Assembly (NCBI GenBank): GCA_002005505.1
Contig: KV908382.1
Location: forward strand, 393,564-457,563
Length of the DNA: 64,000 nt
Source of the DNA: Botryococcus braunii
Lineage: Eukaryota > Chlorophyta > Trebouxiophyceae
Direction: 5' to 3'
Under the pieces are notes generated by a model. It had not been told where the DNA came from. It made no database searches and was given only the letters and a program-made list of their open reading frames with translations. Shown here piece after piece: positions 51,024 to 63,253 of the stretch (position 1 is its first letter; every line of letters starts with the position of its first letter). Made by a program: the position numbers and the translations under genes.

Positions 51024-52473
51024 TGTGGGTTCTGCAACCCAAAGCCGATGGTGTTACCATTCACAGATGATGGATGTCGAATGACATGATCACAATCACC
51101 GATTTAATGAGCATGCGGAAATTTCTCAACACAGTTACGAACGCATGCCGAACATAAGGATGCGCAGGTGAGACACATAACAAGCTTGCTTGATAAGCAA
51201 GCTTGCTTGGAGAATACTCCATTGAATGTCTGTTACAAAGGAAATGCATCGAGACGTGCAAATAAAGATATGAACTAAACGTGCACCACTTGACTAGTCT
51301 TACCTGCAACCCAAAGCCGATGGTGTTACCATTCACAGATGATGGATGTCGAATGACATGATCACAATCACCTGTAATAGTACTACTTGTCAATGCTTTG
51401 GGTTCAACAAATGATTAAAGACTAAGTGATACACGCTTCTCACTAGTCGGGGCTTACCGATTTAATGAGCATGCGGAAATTTCTCAACACAGTTACGAAC
51501 GCATGCCGAACATAAGGATGCGCAGGTGAGACACATAACAAGCTTGCTTGATAAGCAAGCTTGCTTGGAGAATACTCCATTGAATGTCTGACCTGCTGCC
51601 CCGATCACGAAGCCATAAACCAGACTTGTTGACCAATCTAATATACGCGTTAACGTCCACTTTTGGATAAAGGTTCGATTCTAGGCCAATCATCCAAGTC
51701 AATCGAGTGAGCTCAGTCTCCCTTCACAATAGTAATGTGATCAAAGGAAGACTAATTGCCACCGACAGAGACCACTCTTATCAAGAGATTGCTTGATCAG
51801 ATTTCTTAAGTACCAACCAAATCCCATGAAAGCAATTGCAATCTCCATCTACTAGCCGCAAGTATCTATAAGCCACACACAGCTACTAGCCACATTTAAG
51901 TAACGACAACAAAGGACATAAAGCTAAGGATCTGAATAGCATGAACCTGTACAAATAACAAGTACCACGTGATCTGTAGTTCGACTAGAGTCATAGGAAT
52001 AAACAGCTTGCACCTAAGCAACTGGTCCCCTGAGACCTAATCTCATCATAGGTATAGGAAACATAGTCAATGCCTATTGCATTCGACAAGGCAATACACA
52101 AGTCATTACATCCAAGTATGACTTCAACTCAATAACAGTCAATTGCTCACTGTATGCGCGTGCAAATGCATATGCATGCTTAATACGATTGTAAAAACCG
52201 TATACCGAGAACATGAAGTATCAACCTATGAAGTATCATCGAGTTTATGATTAACAACCATATCCAATAGTGTCCCATAGCACCTTATTGACATCTTCTT
52301 TGGAATAATTATGGTTGTGTGATTACACAACACAATTAACGTATTTTAAGATTAAGAGTTGTAGTAAGTGTGCCAACACAATATGAACCAGTTCACCCAT
52401 GAAATCGCAATGATAATCCATATCATGATCATTCATAGATTATCTGTAGGTGAATCATGGTTCATATCCAACA
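51024..52473 (-). repeat. LARD 3' LTR with intron-bearing and intronless leader copies
   Basis: Minus-strand order: copy B 51587-51304 with a GT-AG intron at 51457-51372 (86 nt), connector 51303-51230 (74 nt, GTAAGA...TTTGTAACAG), copy A 51229-51032 (198 nt, no intron). Copy B minus its intron is also 198 nt. The LTR ends in hairpin GGGTTGCAGAACCC then ACA. Confidence 0.92.
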
Positions 52474-55400
52474 ATCTTCCCCTTTGGCACATTTGCTCAA
52501 CTTGCAAATTAGGCACGTTCCTCGAAACTTTGAAGCATATACACTGAACATTAATCCCTTACTCGATTGAGTACATGTCCGTAAATCTCATAATGAAATT
52601 TACGTGCAAGATCCATATATGTGTTTGGGCAATCACTGACCTGATATCTGAATACAATTAAGAATTATACCTCCGGACGTATACTTCTTCTGAGCAATCA
52701 CTGCCTAGATACGCAAGTGCTCAAGCACTCAATCGTAGGACAATAACTGCCTAGATTAAACTCCACACAAGTACAACGTCAGCTGAGCTGATAAGCAGAT
52801 GCAAACGCAAACAAGCGCAGATATAGCACATATAGGCGAAGAGACAAGCGTAAAGAAGACGCCCAGAGACACGCGCCGAGAAGACGCGCCCAGAGAGGAC
52901 GGGCAGAGAAGAGGCGCAGGGACAAGCCCAGACACACGCGCCGAGAAGACTCGTCCAGAGAGGACGGGCAGAGAAGACGCGCAGAGACAAGCCCAGACAC
53001 ACGCGCCGAGTAGACGCGCCCAGAGAGGACGGGCAGAGAAGACGCGCAGAGACAAGCCCAGACACACGCGCCGAGAAGACGCGCCCAGAGAGGACGGGCA
53101 GAGAAGACGCGCAGAGAGAAGCCCAGAAACACGCGCCAAGAAGACGCGCCCAGAGAGGACGGGCAGAGAAGACGCGCAGAGAGAAGCCCAGAAACACGCG
53201 CCAAGAAGACGCGCCCAGAGAGGACGGGCAGAGAAGACGCGCAGAGAGAAGCCCAGACACACGCGCCAAGAAGACGCGCCCAGAGAGGACGGGCAGAGAA
53301 GACGCGCAGAGAGAAGCCCAGAAACACGCGCCGAGAAGACGCGCCCAGAGAGGACGGGCATAGAAGACGCGCAGAGACAAGCCCAGACACACGCGCCGTG
53401 AAGACGCGCCCAGAGAGGACGGGCAGAGAAGATGCGATGAGATATGCTCAGAGACACGTGCCGAGAAGACGCGCAGAGAAGACGGGCAGAGAAGACGCTC
53501 AGAGACATAAGCATAGAAATGCGCCTCAGGTGAGTAGATAAACATAGGTATGCAGCAATAGGACTACACCCCAGCTTGAGGTGACAAATTGGTGCCGGAT
53601 CACTATGATCCAATATATTAATATTCTCAAGATAATGCAACACCACTATGGTGCTCATAGGAGACTAATCAATGATAACCATAGGCCAAGTTTTAGTGCT
53701 CACGCACCTCAAGGAAATACCTTCCCCTGCTTCATTGCTTCCCCTCAAACAAGTAACACCTTAGGACTTTTCACGCTTTGTCTAGTGCTACCACTAACTC
53801 TTCCGCTGAGTAATCTATAAATACCACTAACTCTTCTGCTGAGTAATCTATATATACCACTAACTCTTCCGCTGAGTAGTAGTACAAACAAACGACTTAA
53901 GGGATCTCCGCTTATTATCAGCAAAGCGGATACCCAAGAGTACACGATCACCGTGCACAAGACCCACGACACCATGCACAAGCGGGATGGGATACTCTCC
54001 ATTTGCTCACACACAACGAAATGACATGCTAAAAGCATTTATGCTAATGTCACTTTAATTCACAAGTCTTTGATAGGCATGAGTGCGGAACATCGTTCCA
54101 TGATCAACTCTTGTAATATCAAACCGTATCTCAACAACATCAAGCTCCAGTACCATAAACAACAAGCATATCATGCACCAAACTGCAATGCACTCTAATT
54201 TAAAAGGCTCTACTATGCATGAACTCATGTAACCAGTAGATGACTTAACAACGATGACATACACATATAGGATCCGTATAGGACACATATAGGTCCGGAC
54301 TACTCACGCACTCTACAGAGCGAGGTGTATTAACTTGCTTCCCCTTAAACCTTGGGAAAATACAACACACAAAGCAATGCCTAAATGCTTAAAGATCAAG
54401 GCTCAAGTGATCCTAAACAAAATACCAGCCAATAACCATGGATAACATAAGATTCCACTGTAAACCGCTTGAAGATTCGAGTCATGGATCTATCGGAGTA
54501 TCCGATAGTACCTCGATCGACAAAATTCATTAGTCGACTCGACACGGAGTCTCAATCCTAAAAGCGAGTGTCTACCACTCGATCTCACTCGACTCGAACC
54601 GTAGAACCAGACATCGACGCGCAGTCTCTCATTACCGTGTGACAACCAGACCTGACGCGTTTTTATGTCAGTGAGGCTGCAGAGCCTTCCTGAGCTTCCC
54701 TGAACCAGGGAAGACCACTCAAGACACACAGCATACTCCAGACCTATTTTAAAATTATATCTAATGCGATGAAATGCCTAAAGATCACTGAACATGGGTA
54801 TTTAAGGGTAGACGAGCAAAAGGCGCAAGAGACGCAACGATGTGGGCAAACACTGAACCATCCAGAGCTCATTCCAGTTTCAACCGAAACTTAAATAACT
54901 TGGCCTAATATTGCATACTAATAAGAAGTACATTAGAGAGAATTCCCAGCCCTTCTCTATGGGCTGCATTTCCTCAACTACCCTTTATAAAGGTTCATTA
55001 TCCTTGGCAGATGTTTATCTGACTCCAGGGAGTACACAGCCACTGAACATCAGTGACCCTCTCCTTCATCATATCTCTGCTCATCAGAAAGATTATTTAA
55101 TGTCAAAGAAAGATATATGTCAGGTAGCATTGAAGGAATCAGCCAATCATCAATCAGGACCCTCTTCATGCAATCTGCATTTCACAAATCAAACACTAAG
55201 CTCCTACCAAAGAGCTAATATTATCAGTATTTTTTTTTTTGTCATCATTACCAGAAACCAAAGTACATGACTGGAGGAACCAAATATGGATTTCCTCCCT
55301 ATGTTCCATAGTTTTCCCCAAGTTTTAGGAACCCTCCTCAACTCATGTAAGGTAAAAAAAACCAGGCCCTCTTGGAGATCCACTATCATGTCCAACAGCA

Positions 55401-56261
55401 ATTATTAACAACCTTAGCCAAACACTATTACTAATTGATGATAATCCCTTGGTATTTGTACCAACATTGGCTTAAACTCACACTCATGCAAGAACCAACA
55501 TATATATATTGAAGTGTAAACTTCTACAAGAGCCACAAGTGTGAAGTGAAGAATGTCAACCCAAGGTCTTCGGGTAATTTAGGCTCCAAGATCTTGGTCT
55601 AGACCTGCCTCAAGCACAAGGTCAAAGACAAGGCCATCTTTGTGTGTACATTCTCATTGAGCATTGTCATTTACTATTGCAAGTAGCTCATGCTCTTGTA
55701 TATCACACAACACATTCTCCCAGTCTGAAGACACCTTGAATAGACCTTCACTTGAGCTAGAATTAATTTACACATTAAGGGAAAGAGCATATCTGCCTCA
55801 CTTGGCCTTCATCAAATAGCGATAACATATTCCCATCATTGCAAAGACTACCTAAGTCAGAACCGCTAATCAAATTGCTCAATTATAGCAAATCTTAAAC
55901 TAATTGCCCAAAGGTAAGACAACCATTGTCACTTATCGGGAAGGATGCGGAAACGGATACGTGGTAAGCGGCTTCAAAGATGCAATTACAGGATCTCAAA
56001 TATCAGCCGCTACCTTTTCGATGCCATTATGACTGTAAATAATGGTTTAAATTTCATTCATGCTTCGTATGCAAGAATGAGGAACACGGCGTGGCTGCCG
56101 ATGGCGAAGCGATGGAGAGAGGCACTCTGCCTCATTATCCGCCATAATTTTGCGAGATGGGAATACTTTGCCCCTTAGTAGCTTGCCAAATCGACGAGTT
56201 AAAACGAGGCCTGAACCTCCGATGTTGATGACGACGTGCTCCAGCCGAAGACCGCCCAAGG
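52474..56261. other. LARD interior, non-coding
   Basis: Contains the 60-bp minisatellite (52855-53505), three copies of a 35-bp unit (53789-53880, ACCACTAACTCTTC(C/T)GCTGAG), and otherwise AT-rich sequence without a recognised gene. Frames at 54911-55270 (+) and 55945-56178 (+) match nothing known. On the minus strand a 90-residue frame (56316-56047) runs out of the LTR through the primer-binding site. Confidence 0.7.
52855..53505. repeat. 60-bp minisatellite in LARD
   Basis: About ten to eleven copies of a unit containing GACGCGCCCAGAGAGGACGG and CAGACACACGCGCC, most differing at a few positions. Because 60 is divisible by three and the unit lacks stops in several frames, four long overlapping open frames arise (three minus, one plus); these are unlikely to be genes. 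Confidence 0.93.
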
Positions 56262-56279
56262 CGGTGGGCCCATAACCAT

Positions 56280-57729
56280 TGTGGGTTCTGCAACCCAAAG
56301 CCGATGGTGTTACCATTCACAGATGATGGATGTCGAATGACATGATCACAATCACCGATTTAATGAGCATGCGGAAATTTCTCAACACAGTTACGAACGC
56401 ATGCCGAACATAAGGATGCGCAGGTGAGACACATAACAAGCTTGCTTGATAAGCAAGCTTGCTTGGAGAATACTCCATTGAATGTCTGTTACAAAGGAAA
56501 TGCATCGAGACGTGCAAATAAAGATATGAACTAAACGTGCACCACTTGACTAGTCTTACCTGCAACCCAAAGCCGATGGTGTTACCATTCACAGATGATG
56601 GATGTCGAATGACATGATCACAATCACCTGTAATAGTACTACTTGTCAATGCTTTGGGTTCAACAAATGATTAAAGACTAAGTGATACACGCTTCTCACT
56701 AGTCGGGGCTTACCGATTTAATGAGCATGCGGAAATTTCTCAACACAGTTACGAACGCATGCCGAACATAAGGATGCGCAGGTGAGACACATAACAAGCT
56801 TGCTTGATAAGCAAGCTTGCTTGGAGAATACTCCATTGAATGTCTGACCTGCTGCCCCGATCACGAAGCCATAAACCAGACTTGTTGACCAATCTAATAT
56901 ACGCGTTAACGTCCACTTTTGGATAAAGGTTCGATTCTAGGCCAATCATCCAAGTCAATCGAGTGAGCTCAGTCTCCCTTCACAATAGTAATGTGATCAA
57001 AGGAAGACTAATTGCCACCGACAGAGACCACTCTTATCAAGAGATTGCTTGATCAGATTTCTTAAGTACCAACCAAATCCCATGAAAGCAATTGCAATCT
57101 CCATCTACTAGCCGCAAGTATCTATAAGCCACACACAGCTACTAGCCACATTTAAGTAACGACAACAAAGGACATAAAGCTAAGGATCTGAATAGCATGA
57201 ACCTGTACAAATAACAAGTACCACGTGATCTGTAGTTCGACTAGAGTCATAGGAATAAACAGCTTGCACCTAAGCAACTGGTCCCCTGAGACCTAATCTC
57301 ATCATAGGTATAGGAAACATAGTCAATGCCTATTGCATTCGACAAGGCAATACACAAGTCATTACATCCAAGTATGACTTCAACTCAATAACAGTCAATT
57401 GCTCACTGTATGCGCGTGCAAATGCATATGCATGCTTAATACGATTGTAAAAACCGTATACCGAGAACATGAAGTATCAACCTATGAAGTATCATCGAGT
57501 TTATGATTAACAACCATATCCAATAGTGTCCCATAGCACCTTATTGACATCTTCTTTGGAATAATTATGGTTGTGTGATTACACAACACAATTAACGTAT
57601 TTTAAGATTAAGAGTTGTAGTAAGTGTGCCAACACAATATGAACCAGTTCACCCATGAAATCGCAATGATAATCCATATCATGATCATTCATAGATTATC
57701 TGTAGGTGAATCATGGTTCATATCCAACA
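56280..57729 (-). repeat. LARD 5' LTR
   Basis: Same as the 3' LTR, offset by 5256 bp: intron at 56713-56628, copy A 56485-56288. It is followed on the minus strand by the anticodon-type primer-binding site. Confidence 0.93.
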
Positions 57730-57734
57730 GTCAG

Positions 57735-60700
57735 TGTAAACCACAATACTACCAGGATTTTCACCAAAGTCAGTAATCAACTTGGTGAACCACAGTGCCT
57801 CCTGAACTCCAGTGCACAAGGAGATAAACTCAGCTTCAACAGTAGACAAAGCAACTATTGGTTGCAACTTGCTACCCCATGAAACTGCAGCTGACCCAGA
57901 CATGAAAACAAAACCAGAGGTGGACTTCCTACCATCCAAATCCCCTGCATAATCTGAGTCAACAAAGGCAATAAAACCTTTGTCACTCTTCTCCCAAACA
58001 AGCCCCAAATTCTTAGTACCAGCAAGATATTTTAAGACATGCATGCCAGCACTGAGATGTGTATTTGAAGGGGCATTTGCAAAACGTGCAAGGACACCAG
58101 TAGCATATGACAGATCATGCCTAATTGTGTTGGCCAAATATAAAATGCCCCCCACAAGTTCCCTGTACCTGTTGTCTTTAGGCAAGGGATCCCCTGACTT
58201 CTTCTGCAACTTGAATGAATTATCCAGGGGTGTAGCCTTGGGGTTGCAGCCTGTCATGCCAAAGCTGTCCAAAATGTCAGTGATTAGCTTCTCATTAGAT
58301 AACTTCACTGACTTTAGACTGCCATCCAAATACCTTTCAAAGGTAATCTGCATACCAAAAAAGTGTCGGGCCTCCCCTAAATCCTTCACTGCAAACTTAC
58401 TTGCAAGGAGAGACTTCACTTCAGAGATACATTTGGGGTCCTGAGAAACAATGAGAATATCATCTACGTATAAAAGTAGATAAACAGTCTCAGAACTACC
58501 TCTCTGCAGTATGAATAAAGATGGGTCTGCATCTGAAATGACAAAACCATCAGAGAAAACTGCTGATAGTGACATACCAGGCCCTAGGAGCCTGTTTAAG
58601 CCCATACAAGGCTTTGTGTAACCTGCAGACAGTGTTAGGCCCACCAATGTGAAACCCTTCTGGCTGCTGAATGAAGACCTTCTCTTCAAGGTCTCCATGT
58701 AAAAATGCAGTGCTCACATCCATTTGATGGACCTGCATGTTTCTCTCAACTGCTTTAGACAACACATATCTTAGAGTTGAGTGCTTGGAAACTGGTGCAT
58801 ACACTTCAGTGTAGTCAACACCATAAATTTGTTTAAAGCCTTTGGCCACAAGCCTAGCCTTAAACCTCTCAATCTCTCCAGTTTCAGAAAGTTTTACTTT
58901 GTAAACCCACTTAACAGGAAGAGCCTTTTTCTTGGTTTTGTCATCAACCACAACATATGACCAGGTCCCTAGTGCTTTCAATGAATTCATCTCATCTTGC
59001 ATTGCACTGACCCACTTGTCACTCTCAGGTGAATTTATTGCATCTATATACTTTGCTGGCTCAATTATCAGTGTGTCCTTTTGAACTTGCACATAACCAC
59101 TGAAAATTTCAACTGAATTTGTTTCATTTTGGAGTACTGTATTCCTAACTCTGTCAGGATATCTACCCCCAAAGAGACCAGCAGGTGAGTGTGAGACACC
59201 AGCACCTAGAAAATCAAACTCAACAGGCTCAAGTTGGACATCAGGAGCCTCATTAACTATACCTTGTTGGAGGACCACTTGTGGAACATCCTGAACGGGA
59301 CGCGGGTCCGAGCCATGGGATTCAGGATCAGGACCTGCAATGTCCTGATTTTCCCCAAGGTTAGTGTTTTCTTGACTTATAAACTTGGCCCTTTCAAGGT
59401 TTAGTTGATCAAACCTTATGACACTTGGATCAGTGCCCAAAGGGGCCAAAGAAACACGAGACAAGTCTTCAGAAGTTTCATGCACATCTTCTCCAATGAT
59501 TGCAGTTTCAGAGTCTACAGGAAAATCCTCTTCATCATTCACCACATCAAGGAGATCAGGCATTTCATCATCATCAGACAAGGCCTCCTCAAACTTGACA
59601 AATTGTCTTGCACACACTGTGACTTTGGAATCCATGAGGACACGATAATTCTTGCTGTGCCCATCATAGCCCAAGAAAATACCCTCCTTACTGACAGGGC
59701 TAAATTTACCATCCCTTTTGGACTTTTCAATCATGACATGACACTTGCTCCCAAAAACACGTAAGTGATTGACATCAGGAACAGTGCCAAACCACATCTC
59801 AAATGGGGTCTTATCATGATTTGAAACTGCAGACAAATTTCTAACATAGTTTGCAGTTAAAAGAGAGTCACCCCAATATTCTGGAGGTAGGCTCGAGGCA
59901 GTCAGCATGGCTCTTGCTTTCTCCTGCAGAGTCCTGTTCAGCCTCTCAATTTTCCCATTTTGTTGATGGGCATATGGTGCAGTCTTTTGGTGGACTGCAC
60001 CATTTTTCCTGCAGAACTTTTCTAAACCAGAAAACTCAGTACCATTGTCGGTCCTGATAAACTTAACCTTGCACTCGTGCTGGGTCTGCCACTCAGTCAA
60101 TAAATTAACTGCCTCTCTTGATGCATCTGCCTTTGACTTGAGTAGAATGGTTGCTGACGTCTCAGAAAATTCATCTAAGACATTAAGTGCATACTTCTCA
60201 TCATCATAAGTTTCTGGTGAGACTGGACCCATAAGGTCCATATGCACAACCTCTAATTTACTAGTGCAAGCAGTGCCTGTTGGTTTAAAAGGCTGCACAG
60301 TTTGTTTCCCATGCAAGCAGGCACTGCAGACACCTCTCGTACCAATAGAACTTGAGAAATCAGAAGAGGGGAGTTTCATTCCCTTGACCATTTTTCCCTT
60401 CATCATTCTTACCATGTAGGCTGGAGACAAGTGCCCCAGCCTCTGATGCCACAGGTCTGCATCCCTGTGAAGCACCTGAACATTGCATGCCTCCACAAAC
60501 TTAGTTTCTGGATGAAAAGAAACATGCTTGTCTGGTAGAGCTAAGTCCACCAGCCACTGATAAGGGAAAGCATGCTCAGCATTTCCCAAATGGTACCCAT
60601 TAGAATCTGTGAGGTAACACTCGATACCCATAATATTGACATTGATACCATCTAAATAAGCTTTGCCCACTGATAGAAGATACTTCTTGCTAGAGGGAAC

Positions 60701-62899
60701 ATGCTTGACATTATGCAAGAACAAGGAACTGCCAGACTCGAGGAACACTTGCATGGAACCTTCTCCTATAATTTCCTCTGACTTGCCATTTGCCACAATC
60801 AGACGTTGTGGCACATCAAACTTGACATAATTTATCATGTTGTCATTTGAAGGAGAAATGTGATTAGTTGAACCTGAATCTATAAGCCAAGCAGGAAGAG
60901 AAGGTTGGGAGATTGCTGTATCCCTTTGTACACAATTAGTTTGTGCCCTCCTCTCCTGTGCTGCAAGCTTAGGACACGTTGCTTTGGTGTGTCCTGGATT
61001 CCTGCAGTACTGGCAAATTAGTACAGGCCTTCCCTGCTGTTGAAATGCAGGTTGCCCTGTCCCTGAATTTTCACGGTTAGTATTTTTAGGCACTTCTGCC
61101 TGGTGAGCACCTGGACCAGCCCCACCTGAACCACCTTGCCTGCCTGCAGGCTGACCACCCCCACCTTGATTCCTATAAGGTTTGGGGTTTGAGGTGTTTG
61201 GAGGATTATATGGCTTCTTTGCTTGAAGATCCATATATGTTAACTCAAGAACATGCTGGAGTTGGTGCACATTTGGATAGTTGTTGCACACAGACAGCTG
61301 TAAACGCCTATCTACCTCATACTCTTTAGTGAGGCCTTCAATAATCATAGAGCACTGGCAAACCTCAGAACACTGCTCTCCTAGTGATTTGAGGTTGTTT
61401 GCAATTTTCCTGCACCTTAACACGTAGTCAGATGGTTTTTCACCTGGCTTCATGGCAAATAACTTTTGCTCCCTGTGGAGGCTCATCAGCCTAGCTGCTG
61501 CTCTAGCGTTAAACACCTGCAGCAGCTTATTCCACATATGGTAAGCACTTGTCAAGTCAGTAATCTGAACAGAATACTGCTCAGTACATGCTTGAGTGAT
61601 AATGGTTTGAGCCTTGAAATCATCATAAGCTCCCTGATAATCATCATGAACACAGTAGTTGACATTCATTTCCCACAGCATAGCATACACTTGCTTTGTC
61701 CATGTCAACCAATTGGTATCATTCAACTTGACTAACTCTATCTTTGGAGTTAACTTCTGATGAGAAGAGAACGAAGGACCAGTAGTTGGATTTATGTTGG
61801 GCAGACGAGGAATACCTACGTTTGGAAATTGACCTTGCCCAGCACTATATGGTGGCCCCTGACTATAAGGAGGACCACCCCAACCACCACCACCTGGTCC
61901 ACAAGGACCGCCTGGACCACCAGGACCGCCTGGTCCTCTAGGACCACCAGGACCACCCCCACCAAAGCCACCAGGAACATTCCCACCAGAGCCCGGATAG
62001 ACAGGGTATTGCGGGTAGTTGCCTGAGACTGGTGGAGGATGCCAAATCGAGCTTGCTCCTCCAGGGGGACCCCCACTGTATGGTGGCCCACCTCCAGGAG
62101 GTCCACTGCCTGAGCTGTATGGGTAGCCACCACCAGGAGGGCCTCCAGCTGGAATTGCTGAAGCTGACGTTGACACTCCAAAGTTGGATGGTACCTGCAC
62201 ACTAGCTGGCTGAACCAAGGTTGGATTAGAAATTTGGTTCAACGTTGAGGCAGGTAGTGAAATGGGGATCATGCCCCCAGTAGCCAGTGGTAGATAAACA
62301 GTTGCCTGTGCACTAGTTACTGATGTTGCTGGAACTATTGCGCCACTAGTAATAACTGGAACGCTAGCTGGCTGGACTGTCACAGCAGGATATTGTGAAA
62401 CGGGTACTTGTATAGGACCACTAGTAAGTGTCCTGGACCCTGAAACTGCAGACTGTGAAGGTCTGCGCAGAACCCTAGGTGCGCTTGAAACAGGAACTGG
62501 ATTAATCCTGACTGCTCTTCTGACACTGCTAGGATCTAAAGGAAGGTTGGAAGGCATACCACTAGGAGGAGAGATGCCTGAGCTTACAGCAGGAGCAGCT
62601 ACAGCTAGAGGTTGACCAGCAGGATCAGCAGGAAGAGACTCAGAGTGATCATAATCCCCGTATAGATACTCATCACTTACCTCCCCTGCGTGGCGCCCCT
62701 CAGCTTCACTGTCCTCCGTTGAGCTGTTGGCACCTGCACCTGCACTAGAGGTGTAGCCCCTTGAGTCTCCATGAGTAGAGTAAGATTGTTCGTAACTTTC
62801 ATTGTTATAAACATTTGAGGGATCATCCTCAATGACAATGGGTACTTCATAGGATTCTTCAGGATTAGCATAGGGTGGCACAGTATATGTACCACTCAT
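57735..62899 (-). pseudogene. Copia-6 gag-pol polyprotein
   Basis: ATG 62899. An N-terminal Pro/Gly/Ser-rich extension of about 370 residues comes first, then gag (KLNDTNWLTWTKQVYAML), zinc knuckle CQYCRNPGHTKATC, protease WLIDSGSTNHIS, pre-integrase LWHQRLGHLSPAYM...CSACLHGKQ. Integrase follows (HMDLMGPVSP, RTDNGTEFSG, QQNGKIERLNRT), then RT (RFKARLVAKGFKQIYGVDYT, MDVSTAFLHGDLEEKVFIQQ, YGLKQAPRAW). A one-base frameshift near 58560-58575 follows APRAW; the other frame continues with VYLLLYVDDILIVSQ and RNase H (FVDSDYAGDLDGRKSTSGFV, ALSTVEAEF) to the LARD insertion at 57734. Copia gag normally lacks such a long Pro-rich N-terminal part. Confidence 0.92.
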
Positions 62900-63242
62900 T
62901 GCATGAAAATAACGTAGTCAGCACAAACTCTAACAGGTAGAGCTCTCAAGCGACCACCCCAGCTTTCCCAAAGGAAAGCTGCCTTCACCAATAACCAACT
63001 TCTCTCCCACTGCCTTAGCCACAAGGGCTTAGACAATCGAGAAGTCCAACCAGAGTAACCCACCAGAAGACAGCAAGAGTCCTTCTACCTGACACGGTGG
63101 TCTGCCTAGACCCCGTGCAGGCTTAGGTGCTCTTTAAGTCTTAAAAGAGTGCTATGAAAAGCAGGACGTAGAAAGCTGCGAGGCTTCTTTACGTAGAAAG
63201 ATCCCGTGCGCCGGGAGACGATAATACCATAAGCGATTTAAT
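62900..63242 (-). other. Copia-6 leader between primer-binding site and gag
   Basis: 343 bp of non-coding leader with CTTTCC/GGAAAGC inverted motifs near 62965-62980. No upstream ORF of note. Confidence 0.6.
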
Positions 63243-63253
63243 CGCCGATACCA

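Larger units (their letters stand above)
51024..57729 (-). mobile_element. LARD: 6.7-kb LTR element without gag-pol
   Basis: The LTRs 51024-52473 and 56280-57729 are both 1450 bp and identical wherever compared. Target duplication GTCAG (51019-51023 and 57730-57734) interrupts Copia-6 RNase H. An anticodon-type primer-binding site is at 56279-56262 (ATGGTTATGGGCCCACC) and the polypurine tract AAAGGGGAAGAT at 52485-52474. No retroviral protein is encoded in the 3.8-kb interior. It must borrow enzymes, plausibly from a Copia-2-like relative sharing the primer type. Identical LTRs mean a very recent insertion. Confidence 0.93.

Noticed and set aside
52751..53658. Overlapping 200-300 residue frames on both strands in LARD
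   Set aside because: All four follow the 60-bp minisatellite, whose length is a multiple of three and which lacks stops; not treated as genes.
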